From assembly GCA_015057365.1 (NCBI GenBank), contig SVEN01000003.1:1-64000 (forward strand): a DNA stretch of 64,000 nucleotides. The letters run 5' to 3'. This DNA comes from Lachnospiraceae bacterium. GTDB lineage: Bacteria; Bacillota; Clostridia; Lachnospirales; Lachnospiraceae. Positions within the stretch are counted from its first letter, which is position 1; each line of letters begins with the position of its first letter. The notes under the pieces were generated by a model that worked only from the letters and a program-made list of their open reading frames with translations, did no database searches and was not told the origin of the DNA. Positions 19,080 through 29,386 of this stretch are shown here, piece after piece. Both the position numbers and the translations under genes were made by a program.

Positions 19080-19637
19080 CTATAACACGCCCAAATGCTC
19101 CAGCAAAATCTTCGTCCCTAACAAAATCAAAATAATACCGCCGGACAACTCTGCCGCCGATTTATACTTTGCACCGAACAGATTGCCAAGCTTTACACCG
19201 ATGGCGGATAACGTAAAAGTAATCACTCCGATAAACAAAACCGCCCAACCGATTTGCACCCGCATAAATGCAAAAGAAATACCTACCGCCAGTGCATCGA
19301 TACTGGTAGCCACGGCCATCGGAAGCATTGCCTTTAAGCCGAAAGAAGCATTTATCTCCTCTTCCTTCTCTCTCGATTCACGAATCATATTAATACCGAT
19401 GATTCCCAACAAAACAAAGGCCACCCAATGGTCAAAGGCTTCTATGTACTTTGCAAAGCTACTGCCCAGCAGGAAACCAAGAAGCGGCATTGCTGCCTGA
19501 AATCCGCCGAAATACAAGCCTACAATCAAACCGTGCTTTACAGTTACCTTCTTTACGGACAGCCCTTTACAAATCGCTACCGCAAAGGCATCCATGGACA
19601 GTCCCACGGCAATTACAAACAAGTCAAACAGTCCCAT
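19080..19637 (-). CDS. mntP: Putative manganese efflux pump MntP
   Basis: [30 protein letters not shown] duplicated motifs; 185 aa. Confidence 0.95.
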   Translation of the reverse strand: MGLFDLFVIAVGLSMDAFAVAICKGLSVKKVTVKHGLIVGLYFGGFQAAMPLLGFLLGSSFAKYIEAFDHWVAFVLLGIIGINMIRESREKEEEINASFGLKAMLPMAVATSIDALAVGISFAFMRVQIGWAVLFIGVITFTLSAIGVKLGNLFGAKYKSAAELSGGIILILLGTKILLEHLGVL

Positions 19638-19802
19638 TGAAAAACCTCCATCACATAAAATCTAGTCTACACGATTTTTAAAACAGTGTCAATATTCCTC
19701 TCCGTAATTTTTCCGTAAAAAAAACGTGCAATCCGTATCATTTTCTGTTATACTCTCCCTAGAGATTTTTTTCGACAAAAGGATACATGCAGGGAGGTCA
19801 TT

Positions 19803-20438
19803 ATGGGATTTGTACTGGGTTTGGGCATGGCAATCGGCGGAATTGCCCTGATTATACTGATTTGTACCGTCTTTTACTTTTACAGAAAGGCAAAAAACAC
19901 CATAAGCCGGGCAAAAAGTACCATGAATGATCTGTTCGGCACGGATAATTTGACCGAGTTAATCGAAACCAGAAACGAAGAAATCGCCAACACGCCAAAG
20001 TCGGTAGCCGGCATGACCGCTGTTTATGCCCCGGCTATCCAAGAGGACTTCCCGGAGCTTAATCTGGCGGAGCTCAAAGGAATTGCGGAAGGCCACTTAA
20101 AAAAGTTCCTCTCCGAGAAGAAGAACTATGCAAGCATCCGGATTCACCGGACCGAAATTAAAGATTACGTCAAAAAATCCGGTACCTGCGTTATTGTGTT
20201 CCAGTCCGGCGTCCAGTACCTGACCGGCACAAAAAAAGTGCAGAGCCGTTACAACACCCACATGATGTATGTACAGGATGCCAACGAATACGGCCATGCA
20301 AGCGGCTTTGCAACCGACTGTCCGCACTGTGGTGCCGCCATCTCGGACCTTGGGCGGAAGTTCTGTGACTACTGCGGCTCGGAGGTCATTCCGATTAACA
20401 TCCACGTCTGGGAATTACATGATATTAAAGAGGCATAA
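19803..20438 (+). CDS. Membrane-anchored zinc-ribbon protein of unknown function
   Basis: N-terminal TM segment, C-terminal CPHCGAAISDLGRKFCDYCGSEV; RBS agggaggtcatt. Confidence 0.8.
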   Translation: MGFVLGLGMAIGGIALIILICTVFYFYRKAKNTISRAKSTMNDLFGTDNLTELIETRNEEIANTPKSVAGMTAVYAPAIQEDFPELNLAELKGIAEGHLKKFLSEKKNYASIRIHRTEIKDYVKKSGTCVIVFQSGVQYLTGTKKVQSRYNTHMMYVQDANEYGHASGFATDCPHCGAAISDLGRKFCDYCGSEVIPINIHVWELHDIKEA

Positions 20439-20480
20439 AAAGCGCAGTCCCACTCTTGCGATTTCGGGACTGCGTTTTCC
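20439..20480 (+). terminator. Terminator between convergent genes
   Basis: AAAAGCGCAGTCCCactcttgcgatttcGGGACTGCGTTTTCC. Confidence 0.8.
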
Positions 20481-20494
20481 TCTACTATGGCTTA

Positions 20495-21823
20495 CTACTT
20501 TGTATAACCGAACGCGTAAATCGTGAACATCTTATCCTCCTGGCCTTCTGCCATGCGGATTTCGATGGTATGCTCCGCTGCTTCTTTCTCATCGATAAGA
20601 AGTACTACATTGGAGCTTCCCCAGCCGCCGGCGCCGTTAACACTCATTACCTTTTCACCGTCTACATACACATCCGCAGTACCGCATTCATTGCCACCCT
20701 GCTTACAGTTCAGCAACAGGTTCTTACAGGTCAGCGTCATCTTAAACGGCTCGTTTCCTGCGGAGGCATCACGCTTCCAGTTGTCCGGGAAGGAATGACC
20801 GCCCTTTACCTGGAATCCCTGTCCGCCCGCATCCGTCTGGGTAAACGCACCCAGCTCAATGGTAACATCTTCGGACTTCGCGGTAATCATCTCCATACCG
20901 GAAAAATCTCTGCCCTTCTTCGGTTCTTCCGGAATCGCATTCATTTCTTCCGGCTCCTCCGCATCAATGGTAGCTAAAAGCTGCATAATACAATCCTTCA
21001 TTACGGTATGACCGTAGTTATTCGGATGATATCTGTCCGTAAAATATTTATTTGTCGTCATATACTTTGCTCTTACCGCACCGAATACAGCTTCTTTCAT
21101 GCCGACAATCGGAATATCATAATGATTCGCAATCGGCAAATGTTCATTTTGCACATTCCATTCATCATTGGTTACCGCAAAAATCATAATCACTGCCGCA
21201 TCGTTGTCCTGCGTCAGCACATCGTATACGATACTCTCGTAAGCACGGCCCCTGGTTACTTCCGCATAATCGTTTACCTCAAACTCAATCAGGAGTAAAT
21301 CCGGCTCTGCACCTAAAGCTTCCTCAATATCACGCTGAAAACGGATCACGCCGAGGGAAGACGGGGTACCGCTTAAGCCCGCATTCACGAAGTTGATGTT
21401 CTCACCGCCGTTGACACCGTAGGTCTCACCGAAAGCCTTTGCAAACAGATACGCATAACCTTCACTCATCGGTTTTGCATTACCGCCCTCGGTAATAGAC
21501 CCGCCCAGTGTAGCAATATTCACGGTTTCTCCGCTTCTTGCCTTTTCAAGAACCTTCTTCAAACGGGCATTGTTGCCGGTAGACTTAACGGATTTCTCCA
21601 ACATCTCCTGATACCAGTCTACATCCGGAGTCGGGGTAGCGGTCGGTTTCGGGGTAGCCGTCGGTTCCGGGGTGGCCGTCGATTCCGGAGTCGGTTCCGG
21701 AGTAGCTGTTGCTTCTACTGTCGGGGTTGCCGTAGTCTCCGGTTCTGTCGTTGTTTCACTGCTACATGCTGCGAGGGCTAATACTGCCACGCAGGCAAGC
21801 AATATCCAAACTTTCTTTTTCAT
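20495..21823 (-). CDS. SGNH/GDSL-type hydrolase lipoprotein
   Basis: Lipobox LAAC; TP-rich linker; GGSITEG, EFEVND, DRYHPNNYGH catalytic blocks. Confidence 0.82.
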   Translation of the reverse strand: MKKKVWILLACVAVLALAACSSETTTEPETTATPTVEATATPEPTPESTATPEPTATPKPTATPTPDVDWYQEMLEKSVKSTGNNARLKKVLEKARSGETVNIATLGGSITEGGNAKPMSEGYAYLFAKAFGETYGVNGGENINFVNAGLSGTPSSLGVIRFQRDIEEALGAEPDLLLIEFEVNDYAEVTRGRAYESIVYDVLTQDNDAAVIMIFAVTNDEWNVQNEHLPIANHYDIPIVGMKEAVFGAVRAKYMTTNKYFTDRYHPNNYGHTVMKDCIMQLLATIDAEEPEEMNAIPEEPKKGRDFSGMEMITAKSEDVTIELGAFTQTDAGGQGFQVKGGHSFPDNWKRDASAGNEPFKMTLTCKNLLLNCKQGGNECGTADVYVDGEKVMSVNGAGGWGSSNVVLLIDEKEAAEHTIEIRMAEGQEDKMFTIYAFGYTK

Positions 21824-21859
21824 TTTACTAATCCTTTCCTTTTTCTTCTCTATAAGCAG

Positions 21860-23569
21860 TTACACTTCCGGCGCTTCATAACCGAAGCCCAGAATCGTAA
21901 ACTTCTTATCCTTCGTTTCCGGATTCCTACGAATCTCCACCGTATGTACGGTATTTTCCTTACCGCGGTACGCAATCTGTGCCGTACTGTGGGTCCAGCC
22001 CACCGCCTGCGGGTCTGCCGTCAACACATATTCGCCGTCCACGTAAATGTCCGCCTTGCCGAATTCGAGTTTTCCGCTGTCCTTTGTAATCACCAGTAAA
22101 TACGGACTCTTAATCTTAATGACAAACGGCTCGTCTCCGGATTCCTCCGTGGCCATCCAGTTATGCGGAAGCACCGGCGTACGGTAATTGTCCAGATTCA
22201 TCTCTACGTAGTGCAAATCCGCATCCGTCTCCGTAAATCCTCCGCAGGAAATCTCCGCACCCGCAAAACCGTCCTTGCGGTCTAACAGACGCACATTCAC
22301 AAACTCCGGCCGGAACACAGTCTCAAGCGCCTCATAATCAGGCTCTGCTCCTGTCGGTGCCGCATCCGCCTGAGCAAACAAATAATCCAGACTGTCCGCC
22401 ATAATACGATGACCGTCGCTGGTAGGATGATAAATATCATAAAAGAACCGGTTCTTGGAGATTACACGTCCGACCTCTGCCGGAAGGTAGAACTGCTCTA
22501 CCACAGCATCCCGTACGCTTACCATCGGCAAATCGTAACGAACACCTACCGGAGACAAACGCTCCTGCAGATTCCAATCGTTCTCGAACACAGAAAACAA
22601 TAGAATCACCGCCGGGGCATTGTCGGAAAATAGAATCTTGCGTACCAGCGTCTCGTAGCAATCTCCTTTTGTCTCGTCTCCCTCGTCGTTTACCGCAAAC
22701 TCCACGACTACGATGTCCGGCTTAGCGCCTCTGCTAAGAATATCCCGTTCGTAACGAATCATGCCGAGTTCCGAGGACGTACCTCCCACACCGGCCTTGG
22801 TATAATGCACGTTATCGCCCGTTCCGAACCGTGCACAAAACCGGTCATAGGCTACCTTGGAATAGCAGGTCTTCTGACTCGGCGTGGCACCGGCACCCTC
22901 CGTAATGGAGCCGCCGATAAAGGCCACCGTCACATCCTCGCCTGCCTTTGCCTTTTCGATGGCACGCTTTAAACGGACATTATTTCCTAACGACACAAAA
23001 GACTTTGCAATCATTTCCTTGTATGCCCCGCTCTCAAAATCCACCGGCGCATCCGGAATAAACTCCGGTGCCGTATAACCGTCGTTCAAATACAGACATA
23101 CATTAATCGTAGCCACTTCCCAGTCGCTTGCAAAGCGGAACAAAAACCGCCCCACGCAAACATCATCCCCGTACCAGTCGATATCGGACAAAGGGATTTC
23201 TACCTCCGAACCGTTGGTCACTACCTTTGTCACGTGCTTTGTCCCGCTCTCAAACATATCGGACGCACCGTTCATATGTAATACAAACTCCGCTTCCTGC
23301 GTTGTATTCTCACAGGCAACGGACACTCCTATCGAATGCACCAGTTTCCGAAACCCTTCCGCGGAATTTAAAAGCTCCAGCGTCGCTTCCTCTTCTACTC
23401 TGCCGATCGTCTTTGCATAATTGGCCAACCGCTTGTTATCCAGAAACAGCGGACTTGCACTGCCTCCCTCCGGCATCTTATAGGCCTCAATAGTCTTATC
23501 ATACAGCACAAAAATACTCGGACGCTTCTTCGTCGGGTCTTTCGGTGCCTTCGGTCCTCCGTTACTCAT
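21860..23569 (-). CDS. SGNH/GDSL-type hydrolase, no signal peptide
   Basis: GGSITEG, EFAVND, DIYHPTSDGH; ATG at 23569 has RBS AAGGAAAAGGGT; the longer ORF start lies upstream of the putative cre site. Confidence 0.8.
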   Translation of the reverse strand: MSNGGPKAPKDPTKKRPSIFVLYDKTIEAYKMPEGGSASPLFLDNKRLANYAKTIGRVEEEATLELLNSAEGFRKLVHSIGVSVACENTTQEAEFVLHMNGASDMFESGTKHVTKVVTNGSEVEIPLSDIDWYGDDVCVGRFLFRFASDWEVATINVCLYLNDGYTAPEFIPDAPVDFESGAYKEMIAKSFVSLGNNVRLKRAIEKAKAGEDVTVAFIGGSITEGAGATPSQKTCYSKVAYDRFCARFGTGDNVHYTKAGVGGTSSELGMIRYERDILSRGAKPDIVVVEFAVNDEGDETKGDCYETLVRKILFSDNAPAVILLFSVFENDWNLQERLSPVGVRYDLPMVSVRDAVVEQFYLPAEVGRVISKNRFFYDIYHPTSDGHRIMADSLDYLFAQADAAPTGAEPDYEALETVFRPEFVNVRLLDRKDGFAGAEISCGGFTETDADLHYVEMNLDNYRTPVLPHNWMATEESGDEPFVIKIKSPYLLVITKDSGKLEFGKADIYVDGEYVLTADPQAVGWTHSTAQIAYRGKENTVHTVEIRRNPETKDKKFTILGFGYEAPEV

Positions 23570-23624
23570 ACCCTTTTCCTTTCCGAATGCTCCGGCCATC
23601 CTATGCCCACGCATCCACACGTTT

Positions 23625-23640
23625 ATGTAAACGTTTTCAT
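23625..23640. promoter_or_regulatory. Candidate cre (CcpA/LacI-type operator) downstream of a sigma-A-like promoter
   Basis: ATGTAAACGTTTTCAT matches WTGNAANCGNWNNCW in both orientations; upstream minus-strand TTGAAA-17-TATAGT. Confidence 0.65.
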
Positions 23641-23705
23641 AATACCTATAGCATTTACTATACACGATTCTACCGAAAATTTCAATTCAAAAAACAACCG
23701 CAAAA

Positions 23706-23734
23706 CAAAGAGTCCGCTTTGCGGACTCTCGCAC
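23706..23734 (-). terminator. Terminator after cation diffusion facilitator gene
   Basis: GAGAGTCCGCAAAGCGGACTCTTTGTTTT. Confidence 0.8.
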
Positions 23735-23753
23735 CGAGTTTGGTCACTCACGA

Positions 23754-24653
23754 CTATCTTACACTCTCGTTCTCCCTACTTATCTCATAACGAACCTGTA
23801 TCACAGCCTTTGCTATTCCGTAGGATTCACAGCACCTTCTTGTCTGCATATCCAACTGCATCAAATCCTCCGCGGCCACCTCCTCATACAGCACCAGACA
23901 TACCTCCGCATTTTTGTCCTCTCCGTCCAAAGAGTAAACCCTCAGCTCTTCTACCACCCCTAAGGCATTTAATTGTGTTAAGGCTTCCTGCAAATCCCGG
24001 TATTCCCGCAGCGTTAGCGGAGAACGTAATGTAATAATCCCGAAAATTTTCTTTAAATTCCGCAAAACTCCTACAAAAATAACAAAGGTCATTCCGACAG
24101 ACAACACCGAATCCAGCACAGGCAGCTCATAAAAACACATCACCACTCCCACCGCAAAAACCGCTACCCAGGTCAGCACATCCTCTAACATATGCATACT
24201 GATGGTTTTCTCGTTAATACTTTTCCCTCGCGCAGTCAACACCATGGCAATGCCGTTTATTAATATTCCGAATACCGCAAATGCAAGCATTCCTCTTCCG
24301 TTAATCGGACGCGGGTCAAAAAAACGCTGCACCGAGGTTACAATCAAAACCACACCACCCATAAGCAAAATCATATTATTGATAAGTCCCGCCACAACGG
24401 AAAAACGCCGATATCCGAACTGGTACCGCTCGTTGGCCGGACGTCTTGACAGCTTTTCCATCCGCCATGCCATCCCCAAGGCAATACAATCTCCGAAATC
24501 GTGTATGGCATCCGATAAAATCGTTACACTGCCGGTCAGCATACTTCCGACAACCTCCACAAAGGTAAAAAATAAATTTAAAAGGAACGCAACTAAAATC
24601 CGGTTTTCCGAACCCTTCCCGGAATTTTCCGCTTTCCGTCTGTTTTTTTTCAT
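23754..24653 (-). CDS. Cation diffusion facilitator family transporter
   Basis: VTILSDAIHDFGDCIALGMAWRMEKLSRRPANERYQFGYRR; HMLEDVLTWVAVF. Confidence 0.93.
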   Translation of the reverse strand: MKKNRRKAENSGKGSENRILVAFLLNLFFTFVEVVGSMLTGSVTILSDAIHDFGDCIALGMAWRMEKLSRRPANERYQFGYRRFSVVAGLINNMILLMGGVVLIVTSVQRFFDPRPINGRGMLAFAVFGILINGIAMVLTARGKSINEKTISMHMLEDVLTWVAVFAVGVVMCFYELPVLDSVLSVGMTFVIFVGVLRNLKKIFGIITLRSPLTLREYRDLQEALTQLNALGVVEELRVYSLDGEDKNAEVCLVLYEEVAAEDLMQLDMQTRRCCESYGIAKAVIQVRYEISRENESVR

Positions 24654-24657
24654 AAAA

Positions 24658-24722
24658 AGGGACCGCCCTTTCCTACACTTACCCTACAGTGTATTCGAAA
24701 AAGACGGTCCCTGTGCTTCCGT
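24658..24722 (-). terminator. Possible terminator after CAP-domain gene
   Basis: GGGACCGTCTTT...AAAGGGCGGTCCCTTTTT on minus strand. Confidence 0.65.
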
Positions 24723-24742
24723 TTAAGGAAACCGATAATCTT

Positions 24743-25417
24743 TTAGTAAATAAACAACTGAGTAAAATAGTTCACGCCACGGGCATTCTGACGGTAGCCG
24801 ACACCAAGCTCCGTGAACTTCGCGTTCAGGATATTCGCTCTGTGTCCGGCAGAATTCATCCATGCGGTCACTACCTCTTCCGGCGACTTCTGTCCCCATG
24901 CAATATTTTCTCCGGAGTAGCGGTAGGTAATCCCATGCTCCGCAAACACGGTGGAAAAATATCTTCCGTCCGGACGGGTGTGAGAAAAGGACTGTTCAAT
25001 CTCTACGGCACGTACCTGGGCCGCTTTACTGATTTTCGCAGAATATGTCACCGGTGCAAGACCTGCTGCCGCACGATGTTCGTTCACCAGTTCCGTAATC
25101 CGAAGCCCGTATGCATAGGCCTGATCCTGTACTTCCGGTGTCACCTCAGGTGCTTCCTCCGGCGTACCCGGCTGCTCCGGTACATTCTCCTCCGGTGCCT
25201 CCGGCTGCTCCGGCAGATTGCCGCAGTTCCACTTAGAAATGAAATCCCGAATATTCTCACAGCCGTTCATCTGAAGTAATTTATCCTTCAACTCCTCGAT
25301 AGTATCGCAGCTAATCTTGCTTGTGTTTACCGGAAATACCGCTGCCTGAGCTTCCGATACACCTCCCGTTGCAATCAACAGCGCTGCCGCAATTGCACAT
25401 ACGCCTATCTTTCTCAT
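24743..25417 (-). CDS. Secreted CAP (SCP/PR1) domain protein
   Basis: Signal peptide MRKIGVCAIAAALLIATGGVSEAQA; ITELVNEHRAAAGLAPV...SGENIAWG...AWMNSAGHRANIL. Confidence 0.92.
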   Translation of the reverse strand: MRKIGVCAIAAALLIATGGVSEAQAAVFPVNTSKISCDTIEELKDKLLQMNGCENIRDFISKWNCGNLPEQPEAPEENVPEQPGTPEEAPEVTPEVQDQAYAYGLRITELVNEHRAAAGLAPVTYSAKISKAAQVRAVEIEQSFSHTRPDGRYFSTVFAEHGITYRYSGENIAWGQKSPEEVVTAWMNSAGHRANILNAKFTELGVGYRQNARGVNYFTQLFIY

Positions 25418-25564
25418 AAGTTTCTCCTTTCTGACTCTCCATCCTGTTACACATTCCCCTATATGGTACGGGTTCCCCGCCACATCGCTATCCTACCACA
25501 CCTTCCCCACAAAGTACATAGGAGATGCATGGAAAAAGGCGCAGGATTTTCCTACGCCTCATTT

Positions 25565-28270
25565 CTATTCTCTGTCGTCTTCTTTCGCCCTTTCGTACAA
25601 GACCTTATGATATACCTGCCGGCAGAACTCCACTTCCTCGTCCGTAAACTCATTATAGGAAAACGCCGCCGCCTTTACCAGATGCATATATCGTTCTCTT
25701 TCTTCTCTGGATACCACCGCGCTGTATTTCCGTAATACTTCATCATACTCCTCATCCGACAGGAACCGCGGAGAGATTTTTCCTTTTCCGCGAAGCTTCC
25801 GATACAATCGTTGGTTCAACAGTTTAATTTTCTGTCGATTACCAAAGTGCCTTGTCTTCTTGCGCAATCTTCGTTCATCCGCCTCGCCTCTCTTTTTCCG
25901 ATATACATCGGATAATGGCAAGACCACACCGAAATACAGACCGATAACCGGCAATGCAAACAAAAGGATCACCGGATTCAAACTCAGATCTACCTTCGCC
26001 TCATCCGGCTTTTTTTCCGTATCCGGTGCTATCGGTGTAGCCCCCGGAGTCGGCGCCGGAGCCTCCGTACCACCCACCTGAGACACACTGCTTCCCGGTG
26101 TTCCCGGCGTCCCCGGAACAGTTCCTGCGTTTCCGGATGGCGGCACGGAAGGGTCCGGTGTCGCAGTCGGCGCCGGTGTTACAAACGGCAGGGTATGATG
26201 CCAGAAAAAACCTCCGTTCTGATTCTTATCCTCCGGCCAGTTTTCCTTGTTCACCACAAAGGCTCCACTCTCGGTTTCTTCATAAATGCTCGTTCCGGAA
26301 GGAAGTACACTGTATCCCTTAGTCACCTCTACCGGTACCCAGCCGATGCCATTCAGATATATTTCCACCCAGGCATGCGCGGCACTATCCTTCACAACAG
26401 CCTCATACATACGACTCTGCTCGTTATATAAAAAGCTTGCCGCCACGTAACCGGAGACATATCTTGCCGGCACACCCAGCTGGCGTAAAATCATTACGGA
26501 GGCTCCGGCATAATGCATACAATAGCCCTGTCTGCTCGTTCCCAGGAAATACTCAATCGGGTCTTCCCCCTTCGGAAGCTCTGACAATTCCAAACTATAG
26601 GTCGTATTCCGACGCATCCAGTCCGCCACCTGATAAGCTTTATTGATACGATCAAAATTCACGGAATACCGGTCCTTAATCACATAGAAATCCCGGTCCG
26701 AATCCTCGATTTCCTCTGCTACAGCCTTTACCCGGACCATATTCTCCGGCACCTTCACATACGCCTGCGTCACATAGGACTCGTACCATTTCTCCCATGC
26801 TTCCTTCTCCCAGGCACTGTCGGTTTCGGTTCCGCGAAACATTACGCCGACCAAATCATCCACATCGTAATTCCAGACGGCAAAAGGTATCTTCGTTATA
26901 TTCTTCTCCTTGATATAGCGACTGTCTCCCTCTGTCGATACACCTTCCGCGGCCGTCACCTCCGCAAAATACGGCAGATAGGTCTTAACCAGATTGGCCT
27001 TAGCGTAATACATCCATCCGTTAATCCCCCGGTAGGAAAACTCGGCCAGCGATTCCTTCCCGTAATGCTGTGCAATCCGGTCGGCAGCCAGCGTAATCAG
27101 TCGATCTGCCACAAGCTTCGGATCATATCCCGCCTTTTCACAAAGTTTCTCGAAGGCTCTTACATCCGTATCCCAAACACCGTCCTCATAGGCGTCGGCA
27201 TAAAAACCGATCAAATACGCACCGGAAGAAGGCTTTTTCTCCAAAACCGCCTTTACTACCGTTACCTCTTCGTACTCCGGTGTTTCGTTATCCAATCTGG
27301 CATAATTCGCCTCCGGAGCATTTCCTGACTTAACCTCCTGTCTGTCTAAAAACTTCCGTACCGCCCGTTCCACCGACTTGGCCACATTTACCTCCTGCCA
27401 GCCGGTCCATTCGGTAATCTCCTGTAAAATCTCTTTGTTTTTCTGCTTCAGTTTATGTCTTCCGTCTGTCACCCGCTCCGAAGCCAAAGCCCCACCTGCA
27501 CGGGTAACAAGGATACAAATCACTAACAGGCCAAAAGCCATCGGTAGCCAGAGAAACGGAAGCATTCTTCCTTCCCCTCGTCCGTGCTTATCCGGTGCCG
27601 CCAGAAATTCCGGCCGCCGGAAGGAGGCCCCATTGGACAAAAACACCGCTGACAACGCCACAAGCATACTAAGTCCCGTCGGTGTCACTCCTACCAACAG
27701 TCCTGCCACAAGGGAAAGAAACGGTACAAGCACCGCTCCCCCGGACTTTCTCCGGACCCTTCCGTACCACACCAAAAGAAAGCACAAAAAACCGGCCACA
27801 AAGCCTATCGCATCCTCCAAATGCGGCACTTCTCCGGATGCCACCCGAAAGGAAGTCCCATAATACCTGTTCCAGTAGCTCACATACTCACTTGCCACGG
27901 CCTGTAGCCCGTATAAAATCCTCTCTCCCTGTTTTGTACGGAACAAATAAAACAGATTCCATGCCGTACCGGCAACAAAAATCCCTGCCCGTGCCAATGT
28001 ACAATAACGCTGCTTTAACAGACCGGCAGCCTCTGTCAGTCCGCTCACAAGCACCGTTATAAAAAACACCCGAAACAGCATCTCTCCGGTAAACAATTGC
28101 CACTCAAACATACTTTGCAGCATGTGAAGGGCCGCTCCGAAAAATAAAAGCGTGCACAACAAAAACAGGGAAAACTCTCCCGCAAAAGAGCGTTCCGTTC
28201 CGAACCGCGCAATATGAAATTGTTTGATTCCGACAGGGCTTCCCCATCGTACCTTCCGCTTTCTTTTCAT
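25565..28270 (-). CDS. Transglutaminase-like domain membrane protein (TgpA-like)
   Basis: Multiple N-terminal TMs; GYCMHYAGASVMILRQLGVPARYVSGYVA; AHAWVEIYLNGIGWVPVEVT. Confidence 0.93.
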   Translation of the reverse strand: MKRKRKVRWGSPVGIKQFHIARFGTERSFAGEFSLFLLCTLLFFGAALHMLQSMFEWQLFTGEMLFRVFFITVLVSGLTEAAGLLKQRYCTLARAGIFVAGTAWNLFYLFRTKQGERILYGLQAVASEYVSYWNRYYGTSFRVASGEVPHLEDAIGFVAGFLCFLLVWYGRVRRKSGGAVLVPFLSLVAGLLVGVTPTGLSMLVALSAVFLSNGASFRRPEFLAAPDKHGRGEGRMLPFLWLPMAFGLLVICILVTRAGGALASERVTDGRHKLKQKNKEILQEITEWTGWQEVNVAKSVERAVRKFLDRQEVKSGNAPEANYARLDNETPEYEEVTVVKAVLEKKPSSGAYLIGFYADAYEDGVWDTDVRAFEKLCEKAGYDPKLVADRLITLAADRIAQHYGKESLAEFSYRGINGWMYYAKANLVKTYLPYFAEVTAAEGVSTEGDSRYIKEKNITKIPFAVWNYDVDDLVGVMFRGTETDSAWEKEAWEKWYESYVTQAYVKVPENMVRVKAVAEEIEDSDRDFYVIKDRYSVNFDRINKAYQVADWMRRNTTYSLELSELPKGEDPIEYFLGTSRQGYCMHYAGASVMILRQLGVPARYVSGYVAASFLYNEQSRMYEAVVKDSAAHAWVEIYLNGIGWVPVEVTKGYSVLPSGTSIYEETESGAFVVNKENWPEDKNQNGGFFWHHTLPFVTPAPTATPDPSVPPSGNAGTVPGTPGTPGSSVSQVGGTEAPAPTPGATPIAPDTEKKPDEAKVDLSLNPVILLFALPVIGLYFGVVLPLSDVYRKKRGEADERRLRKKTRHFGNRQKIKLLNQRLYRKLRGKGKISPRFLSDEEYDEVLRKYSAVVSREERERYMHLVKAAAFSYNEFTDEEVEFCRQVYHKVLYERAKEDDRE

Positions 28271-28285
28271 TGTATCCGCCCTTTA

Positions 28286-29386
28286 CTACAACACCAATTC
28301 CACCTGTGACAGCGACTGCACGATATCCTTTTCGGACAGTTGCGCCAGCACCTCATCATCCTTCTTCAACACCAACGTCTCATCCAGTGATATCCCCCAC
28401 ACATAGGGTTCTCTCTTATACTTCTCCCGATACCTAAGTATGATATCTTCCTTCGGTTGCGTCCACTCGATATCCATGAGAAGATTTAAAAAGTAAAACA
28501 GCAGCTCCTCGTCATCTACCCGCAACCGCACAATGTCCTGCAACGCCTTATCAAACCAGACCACATAATGGGGACATTCCGCATCCACCAGGGAAAATAC
28601 CAGCGCGGCAGCCGCCTCCAGATACGGAAGCATCCGCTCCTTCCGCTTCATCCGCTTAGTCGAATGCACATCCAGAAACAGTACCACCGGACAGGCCTTC
28701 GGCTGGGAATGCTCCTTCACCATCAGTTCATCCTGTTTCGCCGTCAACTTCCAGTGAATATTCTGCAGACGATCCCCTTTCCGGTATTCCCGCACATCAA
28801 ACAGCTCGCTGTTATCGTGGCCCGGAAACATGTCATCATAGGCTTCCGCTTCCCCGAAAAAATTTCGAACAGAAAGGCTGAGACGCACCGGAATCTGATG
28901 CAGTCGAGGCATGACCTGTACCTTCCGTTCCGCCTTTGCCCGCACTTTTCCAGAAAAAAGTCCGGTAAAATCATACACCTTAAGCTTCTTTAACCGCACC
29001 TTATAGGTACCGGTTCCGGAAAATGCCACAGACCGCACAAAGACCGTCTCTCCCCGCAACACCGTACCGGTCTTCATCCATTCCTTTGTCCGTCTCCCGG
29101 TACACTCATCCTCCACCGTCACAAGGGCCTCCAACCGTGTCATAGGCAAAAAGCCTTTATTCGTAATTACCAACTTTACCAGATTCTCCTTGTCCGGCTC
29201 CGCTATTCCCACCGGCACGTCCAGACTGCCGCGAATCGTACATTTCCGGAATATCACCGTAAAAAAAGACAGCACAAAAAGTGCTGCCTGCAAATACACA
29301 AGTAACATTAACTCCGCACTCTCATACATCATTGCAAAATATCCCGTTAAAAGGATACTTCCTGCCAATACAAGAAAACTACCCAC
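28286..29386 (-). CDS. DUF58 domain-containing protein
   Basis: N-terminal TMs; FDVREYRKGDRLQNIHWKLTAKQDELMVKEHSQP. Confidence 0.93.
   Translation of the reverse strand: MGSFLVLAGSILLTGYFAMMYESAELMLLVYLQAALFVLSFFTVIFRKCTIRGSLDVPVGIAEPDKENLVKLVITNKGFLPMTRLEALVTVEDECTGRRTKEWMKTGTVLRGETVFVRSVAFSGTGTYKVRLKKLKVYDFTGLFSGKVRAKAERKVQVMPRLHQIPVRLSLSVRNFFGEAEAYDDMFPGHDNSELFDVREYRKGDRLQNIHWKLTAKQDELMVKEHSQPKACPVVLFLDVHSTKRMKRKERMLPYLEAAAALVFSLVDAECPHYVVWFDKALQDIVRLRVDDEELLFYFLNLLMDIEWTQPKEDIILRYREKYKREPYVWGISLDETLVLKKDDEVLAQLSEKDIVQSLSQVELVL

Noticed and set aside
19640-19740. Possible manganese (yybP-ykoY) riboswitch upstream of mntP
   Set aside because: TTGACA-17-TAGACT promoter lies close to the start codon, leaving too short a leader.
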